This document shows, one piece after another, positions 35,721 to 44,479 of a DNA stretch of 64,000 nucleotides; position 1 is the stretch's first letter; the number at the start of each line of letters is the position of its first letter. The notes under the pieces are model-generated. The model made no database searches and was not told where the DNA came from. It saw nothing but the letters and a program-made list of their open reading frames with translations. A program made the position numbers and the translations under genes. The stretch is from positions 62,001-126,000 of the forward strand of contig CAZCRT010000001.1 in the NCBI GenBank assembly GCA_964501185.1. Reading direction: 5' to 3'. The DNA is from BS150m-G50 sp964501185 [NCBI: uncultured Bacteroidia bacterium] (GTDB taxonomy: Bacteria; CAIWAD01; BS150m-G50).

Positions 35721-36974
35721 CTATGCGGCCTGACGCGGTGGTTTGACCATAGCGGTCAATACTGCACCGACGAGGCAGGCGATTCCGAGAATTGTAAATG
35801 CCAGTGGGAAATTGCCCATATCCCCCATCCTGCCGCCCAGGATCGGCCCGGCGATACCACCGACACCATAGGCCAGGAAGACGAAAGGATAGTTTGAACC
35901 GACGTTCTTTGTGCCGAACGTGTCAGCAGTAATAGTCGGGAAAAGAGCAAAGTTACCACCGAAGTTGAAACCGATCAGAGTAGCGCCAAGGAAAAGCAGC
36001 CAGGGTGTACCGGCCATGAAGGTGAAAGCGATCACGAAAATACCCTGAGAACCGGTCATCAGGATGATGGAGAGCTTCCGCCCCAGCTTATCACTGAGCA
36101 GACCCCAGATAATGCGCCCCAGGCCATTGGCCAGGCTGAAGAAAACAGCCATGGCGGTTCCGGCAATAGCCGCAGCACTAGCTTCCGATATACCTGCAGC
36201 CTGCAGTGCCTCCATCGGGTAAAGTCTCATCAGGCCGATAGACATCAGGCCAGCGCCGGCACCGAAGACAAAGGTCAGGAAGATCATCCAGAATTGAGGT
36301 GTCCCCAGCATCTCTGTGCTGTTGAAGTCGACAGTACCAGCGGCTGGAGCACCTGCGGCATCATTTGCAGACGGGTCCCAACCTTCCGGTTTCCAACCCT
36401 CCGGCGGGAAAACCATCCAGATACTACCGATAGCGACCAACGCAAAGAAAGCAACACCGTAGACGGTAAAGGTGGTGGAAAGGCCAACATTTTCAATAAG
36501 GTGACCCCAGGCCCCGGCAATTTTCACCCAGAACATCGCTCCGAAACCAAAGCCTGCAACTGCAAGACCGGTGATCATTCCCTTTTTGTCAGGGAACCAG
36601 CGCATACCGACGGCGATCGGCACCACATAACCAATACCGATACCAGCACCACCAATAACACCGATCAGAATTGTAAGCGCCCAGAAATTTGTACCACCAA
36701 ATAGACCGGCCAATGCGTAACCCAGTCCCAGCACAATAGCACTGGTGAAAGCCAGTTTGCGTGGACCCCAGCTTGTAAGTTTTTTACCAGCCAGCACCAT
36801 GACGATTGCGAAAAATGCCAGACCGACGGAAAAAACGATCTGAGTATCGACCTTATCCCAGCCAAGGTCTTTTAGTTCTTTAGTGAATACTGACCAGGCG
36901 TAAATTGCGCCCAGAGCCAGCTGGATCAGGATCGCTCCTAAAACGACAAACCAACGATTCTTACCGTTGTTCAT
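35721..36974 (-). CDS. OFA-family major facilitator (oxalate/formate antiporter type)
   Basis: This 417-aa protein has twelve predicted transmembrane helices and the Trp-Phe-Val-Val-Leu-Gly-Ala start seen in OFA transporters. Gly-Ala-Ile-Tyr-Ala-Trp-Ser-Val-Phe in helix 1 and Gly-Gly-Ala-Gly-Ile-Gly-Ile-Gly-Tyr in helix 4 match the family. Members exchange oxalate/formate or carry other monocarboxylates. Its position as the gene immediately upstream of acs, with only 48 bp between, favours acetate or a related acid as substrate, but that is an inference. It would be the first gene of this two-gene unit. Confidence 0.87.
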   Translation of the reverse strand: MNNGKNRWFVVLGAILIQLALGAIYAWSVFTKELKDLGWDKVDTQIVFSVGLAFFAIVMVLAGKKLTSWGPRKLAFTSAIVLGLGYALAGLFGGTNFWALTILIGVIGGAGIGIGYVVPIAVGMRWFPDKKGMITGLAVAGFGFGAMFWVKIAGAWGHLIENVGLSTTFTVYGVAFFALVAIGSIWMVFPPEGWKPEGWDPSANDAAGAPAAGTVDFNSTEMLGTPQFWMIFLTFVFGAGAGLMSIGLMRLYPMEALQAAGISEASAAAIAGTAMAVFFSLANGLGRIIWGLLSDKLGRKLSIILMTGSQGIFVIAFTFMAGTPWLLFLGATLIGFNFGGNFALFPTITADTFGTKNVGSNYPFVFLAYGVGGIAGPILGGRMGDMGNFPLAFTILGIACLVGAVLTAMVKPPRQAA

Positions 36975-37353
36975 ATGTAACCTCTCATGTGTATTTAATT
37001 CATTTTCGTCGTGTCAAACAAGGTAGCACGGCGAAAAGTAGCAAAGCCGGAATAGTTCCGAATTCGGGCAAAATCACCTGAAAAGCGCGGCGATGTCCCG
37101 AGAGTCGATAAATATAGAAGAAAGGTTCTGAATTGCCAAGTCGTTTCTACGAAATCGCAAAGTATTTAAGGAATGTCACCGGAGAGAAGCTCATGATCTA
37201 AACCACCATTCAGCGGCGGGCGGCCGACCCGAGATAGTAAAAAAGTGGTAACTATTACCATAAACCACCGCAGTACCTGCTTTTCTGATCGAGATATCTA
37301 CCTGTCCGGCCTGTCAAAAAGTATCAGGGAGGTTGATGGCGCCGCGGAACCTG
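36975..37353. promoter_or_regulatory. Upstream region of the OFA transporter-acs operon
   Basis: No gene was recognised in these 379 bp. The region lies 5' of the OFA transporter on the minus strand and 3' of the M81 peptidase, so it should hold the operon's promoter and the peptidase transcript end. No clear -35/-10 pair, sigma-54 site or intrinsic terminator could be defended by eye. Confidence 0.4.
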
Positions 37354-38793
37354 CTACCTGATGGAAGCGGACCGGTCAAACGGCCAGACCGGGCGAACCA
37401 GACGCTGGAAAGGAAGCCGTTCCAGCTGGCAATCGGTTGCACCCGGAGTAAGCGCCAGAATGGATCGATGGCTGACCGCATTCAGTTCGGGTGTAAGATA
37501 ACCCCGTTTGAGTGCGAGGATATGGTATGCATTGATATCGAGCCCGAGCGAATGCAGTTGTACCGGATCCAACAGGCTGGCACGTGTTACCGTCAGGACA
37601 ATATCTACTCCGCCCTGTCGCAATACGGCAGCAGGACAACCGGCATCGCCGTCACTCCCGGCAGCAGCAAACTCGCCCAGCCTCAGAACTGTACCCTCCA
37701 ACCGGAGTGGTGTACCGTGACGACTATCTTCAACGGTGACAGAAACAGTGGCGTTCAGGCCTGCCCGCCAGCACTGATGACAGGCTTCCGGTGCCCGCAG
37801 GGCAAAATAGAGCGTGTCAGTAACTTCAGCCTGCAACAGTTCCCGTAGCAATACAACTTCCCCGGTTGTACCGCCGGCGTCAGGATTATCACCACTATCG
37901 GAAATGAACACCGGGCCCTGTTTTGCCAGGACAGCTGTCCTGACTGCCTCTGCGGGCGGGAGCGCCTCTTCGGAAAAGCTGAAAGCAGCGCGCTGTTGCC
38001 AGGTATACTGCATTAACCTTTTTGCCTCACTGTAAGCGAGCTCCTGATCACCGTGTGCCACAGTGGTGATAGCGACATTGACCTGCGGAACATCACACCA
38101 GGGGTGTCCGTTTGTAAATGAGGCTGCCAGTAATCCCTCCTTATCACCTGCCTGCGCCAGCTCCTCCATTATTTCAGACAGGGGCGAGTCAGAGGTTTCA
38201 GCCTGCTCTCCCGGCAGCAACCAGGGAGCCACCACAATACTGGTAACCGGGTCTATCTTCCCGCAAAGTGTCTGCAGGAGCAGGCTGGCTGCACGAGCAC
38301 CGGTTTCAGCTTCATCGATATGCGGAGCGGTACGAAAGGCCACCGCAATATCAACCAGCTCCGCGATCTCCGGCACCAGATTGGCGTGCATATCGAACGC
38401 AACAGCGATCGGTTTCCCCGGCCCCAGTTTTTCCCGTAGTATCCGCAGGAATTCCAGATCACAATAATCCACCCCCACAGCCCGCATCGAACCATGGAGA
38501 TAGAAGCAGGCGCCGTCGACATCCGGCGTTACGGAGGTGGCCAGCAGCTGACACAGTTCTTCAAACACGGCAGCAGCAACCAGGCCACCCGGTCGGGCGC
38601 GGGCAAAAAGAGACGGAACAGTTTCAATACTCGAATCAGCCAATGTAGACACAATACCATGGAGTGTGTCACAATGGAGCGCGGTGTTTAACATTTCCAC
38701 ACCAGGAACTATCCTGAAATCCTCCCGCCCGGTGAGAAGTGGAGAAAAACTGTCAGATTCGTGTGAAAGCACACCAACCAGAATTCTGGTCAT
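37354..38793 (-). CDS. M81-family metallopeptidase (MlrC-like)
   Basis: This 479-aa protein resembles MlrC, the metallopeptidase that finishes degradation of the cyclic peptide microcystin, and related M81 proteins. The N-terminal Val-Gly-Val-Leu-Ser-His-Glu-Ser-Asp-Ser-Phe-Ser-Pro pattern is typical. Asp-Met-His-Ala-Asn-Leu and Thr-Ala-Pro-His-Ile-Asp-Glu-Ala in the middle provide likely metal ligands. Ser-Asp-Ser-Gly-Asp-Asn-Pro-Asp-Ala-Gly-Gly-Thr-Thr-Gly occurs in the second half. Most relatives have no known substrate, so toxin breakdown should not be assumed. It stands alone, between the glutamine synthetase region and acs. Confidence 0.82.
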   Translation of the reverse strand: MTRILVGVLSHESDSFSPLLTGREDFRIVPGVEMLNTALHCDTLHGIVSTLADSSIETVPSLFARARPGGLVAAAVFEELCQLLATSVTPDVDGACFYLHGSMRAVGVDYCDLEFLRILREKLGPGKPIAVAFDMHANLVPEIAELVDIAVAFRTAPHIDEAETGARAASLLLQTLCGKIDPVTSIVVAPWLLPGEQAETSDSPLSEIMEELAQAGDKEGLLAASFTNGHPWCDVPQVNVAITTVAHGDQELAYSEAKRLMQYTWQQRAAFSFSEEALPPAEAVRTAVLAKQGPVFISDSGDNPDAGGTTGEVVLLRELLQAEVTDTLYFALRAPEACHQCWRAGLNATVSVTVEDSRHGTPLRLEGTVLRLGEFAAAGSDGDAGCPAAVLRQGGVDIVLTVTRASLLDPVQLHSLGLDINAYHILALKRGYLTPELNAVSHRSILALTPGATDCQLERLPFQRLVRPVWPFDRSASIR

Positions 38794-38847
38794 AACAGAT
38801 CTGTCCTGATAGTGATCAGTGAAAACAAGTGAGAACCTTTGCTGTGG

Positions 38848-39294
38848 TTAGTTCAGTTCAATGTGTTGCTTAAGGTTCCGTTTAAGCGCTCGCAGGGTGA
38901 GTGTAATATCCTGAATGAAGAAGAGCAGGGATATAACCAGGCTTACAATACCCAGACCCCAGAAGGCAAGGACAAGATGACCCAGAGACCAGTGAAGATA
39001 GGCTATAGCAAAAAGGCAGAAAATGATCAGACTGGAAAAAAGTATACTGACCAGCGACAGGCTGATTGCGAGACGAAGATAACGGGAGCGCTTGTATAGA
39101 ATGAGAAGCTGAAACTGAATTGCTGCCCGCCGGTCAGAAGAAGCCTGTTGCAGTTCGCGGACGAGATTCCGGGAAATATCAATCGTACGTGCCAGCCGGT
39201 TGGTCATCGACAACAACAGCAGGCCGATACCGGATATAAGGGCAACCGGTGTGATAGAAAGCTGCAGGATTGCTGAAAGCTCTTTAACACCCAA
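38848..39294 (-). CDS. DUF2721 membrane protein
   Basis: The 148-aa version starts at a TTG at 39294, chosen because AGAGG lies 8 nt upstream. The longer frame from 39354 would overlap glnA by 38 bp. Three helices are predicted. The DUF2721 pattern is visible: Leu-Gln-Leu-Ser-Ile-Thr-Pro-Val-Ala-Leu-Ile-Ser-Gly-Ile-Gly near the N-terminus, then Asn-Arg-Leu-Ala-Arg-Thr-Ile-Asp and a later Tyr-Lys-Arg-Ser-Arg-Tyr-Leu. The family's function is unknown. It follows glnA on the same strand by about 22 bp. Confidence 0.75.
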   Translation of the reverse strand: MGVKELSAILQLSITPVALISGIGLLLLSMTNRLARTIDISRNLVRELQQASSDRRAAIQFQLLILYKRSRYLRLAISLSLVSILFSSLIIFCLFAIAYLHWSLGHLVLAFWGLGIVSLVISLLFFIQDITLTLRALKRNLKQHIELN

Positions 39295-39316
39295 TTTCAG
39301 GACCTCTGTTATCGCC

Positions 39317-41179
39317 CTAAATAAGCAAATTGCGCCGGTATGTTCGCCAGGCATTACGCGCCTGGATCATAGCGGCATCCAGTTTCAATGACAGTGTGCT
39401 CAGCAGCTCGTCATTACCATCAAGGGTGGCGTCCTCTATCTGGCCAAAGAGCGATTTCCCCTGAGTGGTATTACAGGCGATAGCGGTACGTAATTTATCA
39501 AGAGCCGCCCAGTTCTGTGTATCGAGAGAATTTTCCAACTCCTCGTGACGTCTCATTGCAACAAGCTCCCTGCGCAATGCAGGGATCTCCTTTTCACTCA
39601 ACTCGACACGCCACTTCTGCAGCACGCTCAGAGAGAAAGAGTTGATAATCTCCTCCCGCAAAGGTGTATCACGGAAAAGCGCCGGCGGGTCCTGGAGTGC
39701 TTTCATGACTTCATTAACCGTCCGGGGAGAACGACCGAAAAGCTCCGCTCGCTCCTCTGCGGTATAGTCGTCAAAGATATCTCCTTCGGAAATGTACTCC
39801 CGATCCGGGTTCAGATACTGTGCCGGTTCACCTTTTTTCTTATGCACTTCCCTGTCGAGTTCTGCAGCATCACGATTATCATTAGCCTTCATTCCTTCCA
39901 GCATGGCCAGGAAAAGTACCGCCGAAGCCAGGTAAGTGTTGGTATGTGGATTCGGTGCGCGCACTTCGAACCGTGTTGCAAGCGGATTATCAGAGCGCAC
40001 GAGGCCTGCCAGCACGGTACGGTTACGCGAAATGGTGTCGGGAGAAATCCCGAGTGAAGCGACCGGGCTGACCGGGGCTTCAAAACCGGGCTGCAGTCGT
40101 TTCAGGGCGGAAATAGAGTTCGAAATAAAGGGATTGATACTGTTCCAGTTATGCAACAGGCCCATCAAAGCGCTGTATCCAAAACGGGAAAGGAACAGAC
40201 TCTTGTCAGTCGGGTGAAAGAGGTTCAGCAGTTTGCCGTTTTTCAATACCAGCAAAATACCGACATGTGTATGTTCACCGGAACCGGCGACACCCTCTAC
40301 CGGCTTGGCGGTATAAGTTACCTCAAGGCCGTGACGGCGGAAGAGTTCCTTTATCTGGCTGCGGGCAAGCAGTTCGTTATCGGCAGTCTGCAGCGGGTTG
40401 TCAAAGCGCCAGTCGATCTCAAGCTGCTCCATGACATCGTAGAGCGCACCACCGCGGGAGATCTTGCCCTTGACGCCACCCACCTCTTTATGACCCATCT
40501 CCGGTTCCAGGCCACACTGCTGCAACAGGGTCAGACTCTTCTCGAGACAGTTGCGGATTTGTCCCTTAGTACGTTTCCAGTAGGACTCTTTCAACATCTG
40601 TGAAACCGCCAACTCCTCTACCGATACCTGATCCACCGGTGTTCGCACCCACATTTCCAGCTCGGTGCCCAGTGTCAGCCGGACATCAACGATATCCTTA
40701 AATTGTATCTGATGCGCCGCCAGAAAATCGGAGTCGGATTCGAGCAGTTTCAGCACACCTGTTTTCACATAGTCAACGGTGCTGTCAAGCAGGGAACGGG
40801 AGCAGCTGAAATCGTCATGAAAGCGGAAAAAAACCGGAATACGGATTGTGCCAACCGGCATGCCATTGTCGCCGTTATGTTCATGATTGTAGTCGATGAA
40901 CCATTTCCGCTCGAAATCGATAATGAAATCTATCTTGGCATCGCAGAGGCTGGCGATACCGGGCATATTCACCGAAGAGCCGTCAGTCTGGACACCACCG
41001 GAAAAAATATCAGCAACGTTCTCCAGAAAATACTCAACGGGAATACGCTCATCTGTATCGTTGCCGAGGAAATCCACACCGGACAGAGAGATAAACTTCA
41101 ATTCCGGATGATCCAGCAGGAAGTTCTGAAGCCGCTTCTGGGTTTTATCTTCAGTGGGAACGAAATATACCAGTTCCAT
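39317..41179 (-). CDS. glnA: Glutamine synthetase, extended form
   Basis: This 620-aa protein carries a glutamine synthetase catalytic domain that makes glutamine from glutamate, ammonia and ATP. An ammonium-site-like Thr-Asp-Gly-Ser-Ser-Val is near residue 66, Gly-Ser-Gly-Glu-His-Thr-His-Val-Gly (ATP/metal site) is at about 297-305, and Asn-Pro-His-Thr-Asn-Thr-Tyr-Leu-Ala is near residue 414. It is about 150 aa longer than GSI-type enzymes. The last 170 residues form a helical C-terminal extension, as in the large GS forms of some Clostridia and spirochaetes. No adenylylation control gene is near. The DUF2721 gene follows it. Confidence 0.87.
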   Translation of the reverse strand: MELVYFVPTEDKTQKRLQNFLLDHPELKFISLSGVDFLGNDTDERIPVEYFLENVADIFSGGVQTDGSSVNMPGIASLCDAKIDFIIDFERKWFIDYNHEHNGDNGMPVGTIRIPVFFRFHDDFSCSRSLLDSTVDYVKTGVLKLLESDSDFLAAHQIQFKDIVDVRLTLGTELEMWVRTPVDQVSVEELAVSQMLKESYWKRTKGQIRNCLEKSLTLLQQCGLEPEMGHKEVGGVKGKISRGGALYDVMEQLEIDWRFDNPLQTADNELLARSQIKELFRRHGLEVTYTAKPVEGVAGSGEHTHVGILLVLKNGKLLNLFHPTDKSLFLSRFGYSALMGLLHNWNSINPFISNSISALKRLQPGFEAPVSPVASLGISPDTISRNRTVLAGLVRSDNPLATRFEVRAPNPHTNTYLASAVLFLAMLEGMKANDNRDAAELDREVHKKKGEPAQYLNPDREYISEGDIFDDYTAEERAELFGRSPRTVNEVMKALQDPPALFRDTPLREEIINSFSLSVLQKWRVELSEKEIPALRRELVAMRRHEELENSLDTQNWAALDKLRTAIACNTTQGKSLFGQIEDATLDGNDELLSTLSLKLDAAMIQARNAWRTYRRNLLI

Positions 41180-41372
41180 TATTACTCCTCGGAAGTGATT
41201 TCTCTACACGAAACAGCTCTGATTAATAGAGCGCTGTTCAGGTGAAACAGGGGCCGTTGTATCACACTCTATCGATTAAGTAAAGAATATGCAGGTGAGA
41301 ATTGATAACCAAGAGCAATAACAAAACGGAAATGGAAATACGTATTTATCTCATCAGAAGTTTCGGTTATCG

Positions 41373-42383
41373 CTATTCCGGCAGGCAGATCTCCCGTTTG
41401 AAAGCAGCACGCAGGGTCTTATACAGCACGACCAGTATCATCAGGCTTGCCAGTATCAGGAACACAATACTGAGAAATTTGAAGAACAATAGGCCTGTAT
41501 GATGATACATCAACAATGTGGCCAGGGTAATAGCATCCAGCGGAAAAGTGTACGCCCACCAGGAGATGAAAAAAGGAAGCCGTTTGAATCGATCCACCAT
41601 GAAAAACAGCAGCAGGGTGGTGAAGAGAGCGTTGAAATAGAGAATACGGGCGAAGACATCCAGGTCCCCGGTCAGCTTGATGTATGCGATAAAAGCTACA
41701 GCCGGCGGTGCGATAAGGATAAACAGAGTTGGCAGCAGTTTGGCCGGCAGCGGGTTGTGAAAGATAATCCGGTTGAAAACGATGGATAGCAACACCAGCC
41801 AGAATACCAGGCCGATACTGTAAAAGAACCAGGAAACATCGGCAGGAGCGTACTGTACACCTACCACCGGCACCAGGATGTTGCCTACCACCGGAATAAA
41901 CCAGGGGGGTGTAAGGTGTTCAACTTTGAACTCCTGATGGAACCAGATATGCATCAATTTGAAAGTGAAGCCAATGTGAAGCAGCGTGCCAACGAACCAG
42001 AGAGAACGACTCAGTACCGGCTGCAGGCCGGAGTAGGCGATGCTGAGCAAAAGCAACGATATTGAAAACGCCGGAAAGAAATTGATGCGTACCGGATTGT
42101 TGAACTCGGCTGACACCGCCTCAGGGTGGCGTATCCACTTAGACAGATAGACAGCAGTTATAAACAGGAAGAGCGCGGACACGATAAAGAGGAGCGCCAG
42201 GCCAACACTGGTGGGGAGTTTCAGCATCTGCTCAAACCGCAGCCAGCAGATTGCCAGCCCGGTCAGTCCCATGACGGAAGCGAAAAAGGTAATCGGGAAG
42301 TGTTCCAGGCGGCTGAATATCTGATAGTCGTTGTCTGGTTGTGTCACGTCAATCAGTCCATTTTTATAACTACGAATGAACAT
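41373..42383 (-). CDS. SLAC1/TDT-family membrane transporter
   Basis: This 336-aa protein has nine to ten predicted helices and resembles the tellurite-resistance/dicarboxylate (TDT, TehA-SLAC1) channel family. The conserved helix-1 region appears as Phe-Pro-Ile-Thr-Phe-Phe-Ala-Ser-Val-Met-Gly-Leu-Thr-Gly-Leu. Trp-Phe-Ile-Pro-Val-Val-Gly-Asn and a Phe-Pro-Leu-Asp-Ala segment occur further on. In TehA-type channels a phenylalanine gates anion flow. The ion carried here is unknown. The gene is minus-strand, with its ATG 22 bp downstream of the acetyltransferase at 42405-43184. A 66-codon plus-strand frame in its 3' part is a shadow. Confidence 0.8.
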   Translation of the reverse strand: MFIRSYKNGLIDVTQPDNDYQIFSRLEHFPITFFASVMGLTGLAICWLRFEQMLKLPTSVGLALLFIVSALFLFITAVYLSKWIRHPEAVSAEFNNPVRINFFPAFSISLLLLSIAYSGLQPVLSRSLWFVGTLLHIGFTFKLMHIWFHQEFKVEHLTPPWFIPVVGNILVPVVGVQYAPADVSWFFYSIGLVFWLVLLSIVFNRIIFHNPLPAKLLPTLFILIAPPAVAFIAYIKLTGDLDVFARILYFNALFTTLLLFFMVDRFKRLPFFISWWAYTFPLDAITLATLLMYHHTGLLFFKFLSIVFLILASLMILVVLYKTLRAAFKREICLPE

Positions 42384-42404
42384 TGATTATGGTTGATATC
42401 TCGT

Positions 42405-43184
42405 TTATTCCCCTGCAAAAAACTCACCGTAATGATTGGTGGTCTTAAATCCGAGGCCACCGTATAGCGCAAGCGCGATCTCGTTATTCACTTTCACATT
42501 CAGACCGACAAAATCCACATTACGCGCCAGCTCCCGGCAGAGGCGGGCAACCAGTTGCTCCCCGATCCCCTGTCCGCGGTGTGCCATATCCACGGCGATG
42601 TTCCCGATAGCGGCAACACCGTATTCCTCTGAGTAGAGATGGACACCACTGACCCCTATCAGTTTACCATGTTCCCATACACCGTAATAGTGCCCGGTTG
42701 AGAGCATGGTAGGATCAAACCAGTTTCCCGGATAGGCCTCATCCAGAAAAGTCTGAACCGTCTGTATGTCATCACTTGAGTGGAGACGCATCACACCGTC
42801 GGTCTCAACGGTTTCCAGGGCGTCCTTATTTACCAGTTGCATCTTGGCGCACAATCCAGCGGGCTGTAGACGATAGCGTTCACGCAAAGTGGTTTCCAGG
42901 CCGGGTGACAGGTGCGCGTAAAAACGATCAGGAAGATCCGGCAGCAATGCGCGGAGTAACGCGCGCAGATACTTTGGATAAGAACCCAACGCCAGCAGCG
43001 TGGTCACCGCACCCCGGTAAAGCAGAATAACCGCCCGCAAATCACCCTCTTCCCGCAGCCCGTAATAAGTACAGCGTGGCCGGAAAAAAGGGTCCAGGTC
43101 ACCAATGCTGTAAAAATGGAGCGAAGTATTCCTGTGGAAAAAAGAAGCGATTTCCGCATTGTCGTGCAGTATTTCCGGTTTCAT
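42405..43184 (-). CDS. GNAT-family acetyltransferase (two-domain)
   Basis: The protein is 259 aa from the ATG at 43184, where GGAGAG is 4 nt upstream; an ATG at 43208 is less well supported. The C-terminal half (about residues 130-255) is a GNAT domain with Ile-Gly-Asn-Ile-Ala-Val-Asp-Met-Ala-His-Arg-Gly-Gln-Gly-Ile-Gly-Glu-Gln-Leu as the acetyl-CoA loop. Asn-Asn-Glu-Ile-Ala-Leu-Ala-Leu-Tyr-x-x-Leu-Gly-Phe follows, as in FR47-like enzymes. The N-terminal half is a divergent GNAT-like fold. The substrate is unknown. It is followed by the TDT transporter gene 22 bp later. Confidence 0.82.
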   Translation of the reverse strand: MKPEILHDNAEIASFFHRNTSLHFYSIGDLDPFFRPRCTYYGLREEGDLRAVILLYRGAVTTLLALGSYPKYLRALLRALLPDLPDRFYAHLSPGLETTLRERYRLQPAGLCAKMQLVNKDALETVETDGVMRLHSSDDIQTVQTFLDEAYPGNWFDPTMLSTGHYYGVWEHGKLIGVSGVHLYSEEYGVAAIGNIAVDMAHRGQGIGEQLVARLCRELARNVDFVGLNVKVNNEIALALYGGLGFKTTNHYGEFFAGE

Positions 43185-43352
43185 GAGTCTCTCCTGTTTA
43201 TCTACCAATCAGGATAAAGCGATAGTTCACCAAATGCAACTACCTGTTGCCGTACACCTTGAGAAACAGCAGAGTAAAACATACATTTAGCAGGTAAAGC
43301 TGAAGTCAGAAGGAGAAACCGGTTTCATGAATTTGCCAGGGGCAGGGGAGTT

Positions 43353-44417
43353 ATGCTGATGATGAAAAGATTATTAATCCTGGGTTTACTGATTTCGACC
43401 TGCTGGATTGTGGTTGTTGCTGACGAGGAAAAACCGGTGATCATTGTACTGGCGACCGGCGGCACGATTGCCGGACAGGGGGCGCAAAGCGCACAGGCGC
43501 AATACGAGCCTGCCAGAACACCGGTTGAAGATCTACTGCGGGCGGTACCTGAAATCCAGACACTTGCGCAGGTACAGGGAGAACAGTTCTGCCAGATAGC
43601 CAGCCAGGATATGACAACCGCGTTGTGGGTGCAGCTCGCCTGCCGGGTAAACGAGCTTCTGGCAACAGAAACGGTAGATGGAATTGTAATTACACATGGT
43701 ACGGACACCATGGAAGAGACCGCTTATCTGCTCAGCCTGACCACGAAAAGCGGTAAGCCGGTAGTGCTTACCGGGGCTATGCGGCCACCGACTTCAATGA
43801 GTGCGGATGGCGCACTGAATCTCTACAACGCTATTGCTGTTGCAGCTTCCCCCGCCTCGCACAACCGGGGCGCTATGGTTGCTGTAAACGACGTGATACA
43901 TTCTGCCCGGGAGGTCACTAAACGAAACACTACCAATGTGGCCACTTTCCAGTCCCCCGTTTACGGACCATTGGGTGAGGTGTTTTATGGGGAGGTCCAC
44001 TATTACCGTCAACAGACACGCCCTGGTCAGAATGTGCCACATTTTGTACTCCGGCAGGACAGCGAACTGCCCCGGGTAGATATTCTATACAGTTATGCCG
44101 GTTTCAATCCTGACCAGGTGGACTTTCTGGTTACCGCCGGCTCGCGCGGCATAGTGTTTGCCGGTACCGGTAATGGTAATCCCAATCAGCAGACGATAAC
44201 CAGTCTGGCTGCCGCCAGGGAAGCGGGAGTGGCAATTGTACGCTCCTCTCGTCCCGGCACAGGACGCGTCACAATGGGGGCGGAAGTAGATGACGCCCGC
44301 TGGGGTTTTGTCGTCGCCGATAATCTCAGCCCGCAGAAAAGCCGGATCCTGCTGATGCTGGCGCTGCTGCAGACCGGGGAGCCCGAGGATCTCCAGAAGC
44401 TGTTTATCCGGTATTGA
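43353..44417 (+). CDS. ansB: Type II periplasmic L-asparaginase
   Basis: This 354-aa protein hydrolyses asparagine (often also glutamine) to the acid and ammonia. A signal peptide (about residues 1-23) points to export, the mark of type II enzymes. Catalytic elements are Thr-Gly-Gly-Thr-Ile-Ala (first Thr), Thr-His-Gly-Thr-Asp-Thr-Met-Glu-Glu-Thr-Ala and Arg-Glu-Val-Thr-Lys-Arg-Asn-Thr with the second-triad Lys. A GGGGAG precedes the ATG. It is followed by a secreted glycosyltransferase-like gene, with an untranslated stretch between. Asparagine use fits the nearby glutamine synthetase and the heterotrophic profile. Confidence 0.93.
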   Translation: MLMMKRLLILGLLISTCWIVVVADEEKPVIIVLATGGTIAGQGAQSAQAQYEPARTPVEDLLRAVPEIQTLAQVQGEQFCQIASQDMTTALWVQLACRVNELLATETVDGIVITHGTDTMEETAYLLSLTTKSGKPVVLTGAMRPPTSMSADGALNLYNAIAVAASPASHNRGAMVAVNDVIHSAREVTKRNTTNVATFQSPVYGPLGEVFYGEVHYYRQQTRPGQNVPHFVLRQDSELPRVDILYSYAGFNPDQVDFLVTAGSRGIVFAGTGNGNPNQQTITSLAAAREAGVAIVRSSRPGTGRVTMGAEVDDARWGFVVADNLSPQKSRILLMLALLQTGEPEDLQKLFIRY

Positions 44418-44479
44418 TACTGGAGAACCTGTTCGGTATATGCAAAACCCTACACGGAAAACAGGGAGTACAGTGTCTC

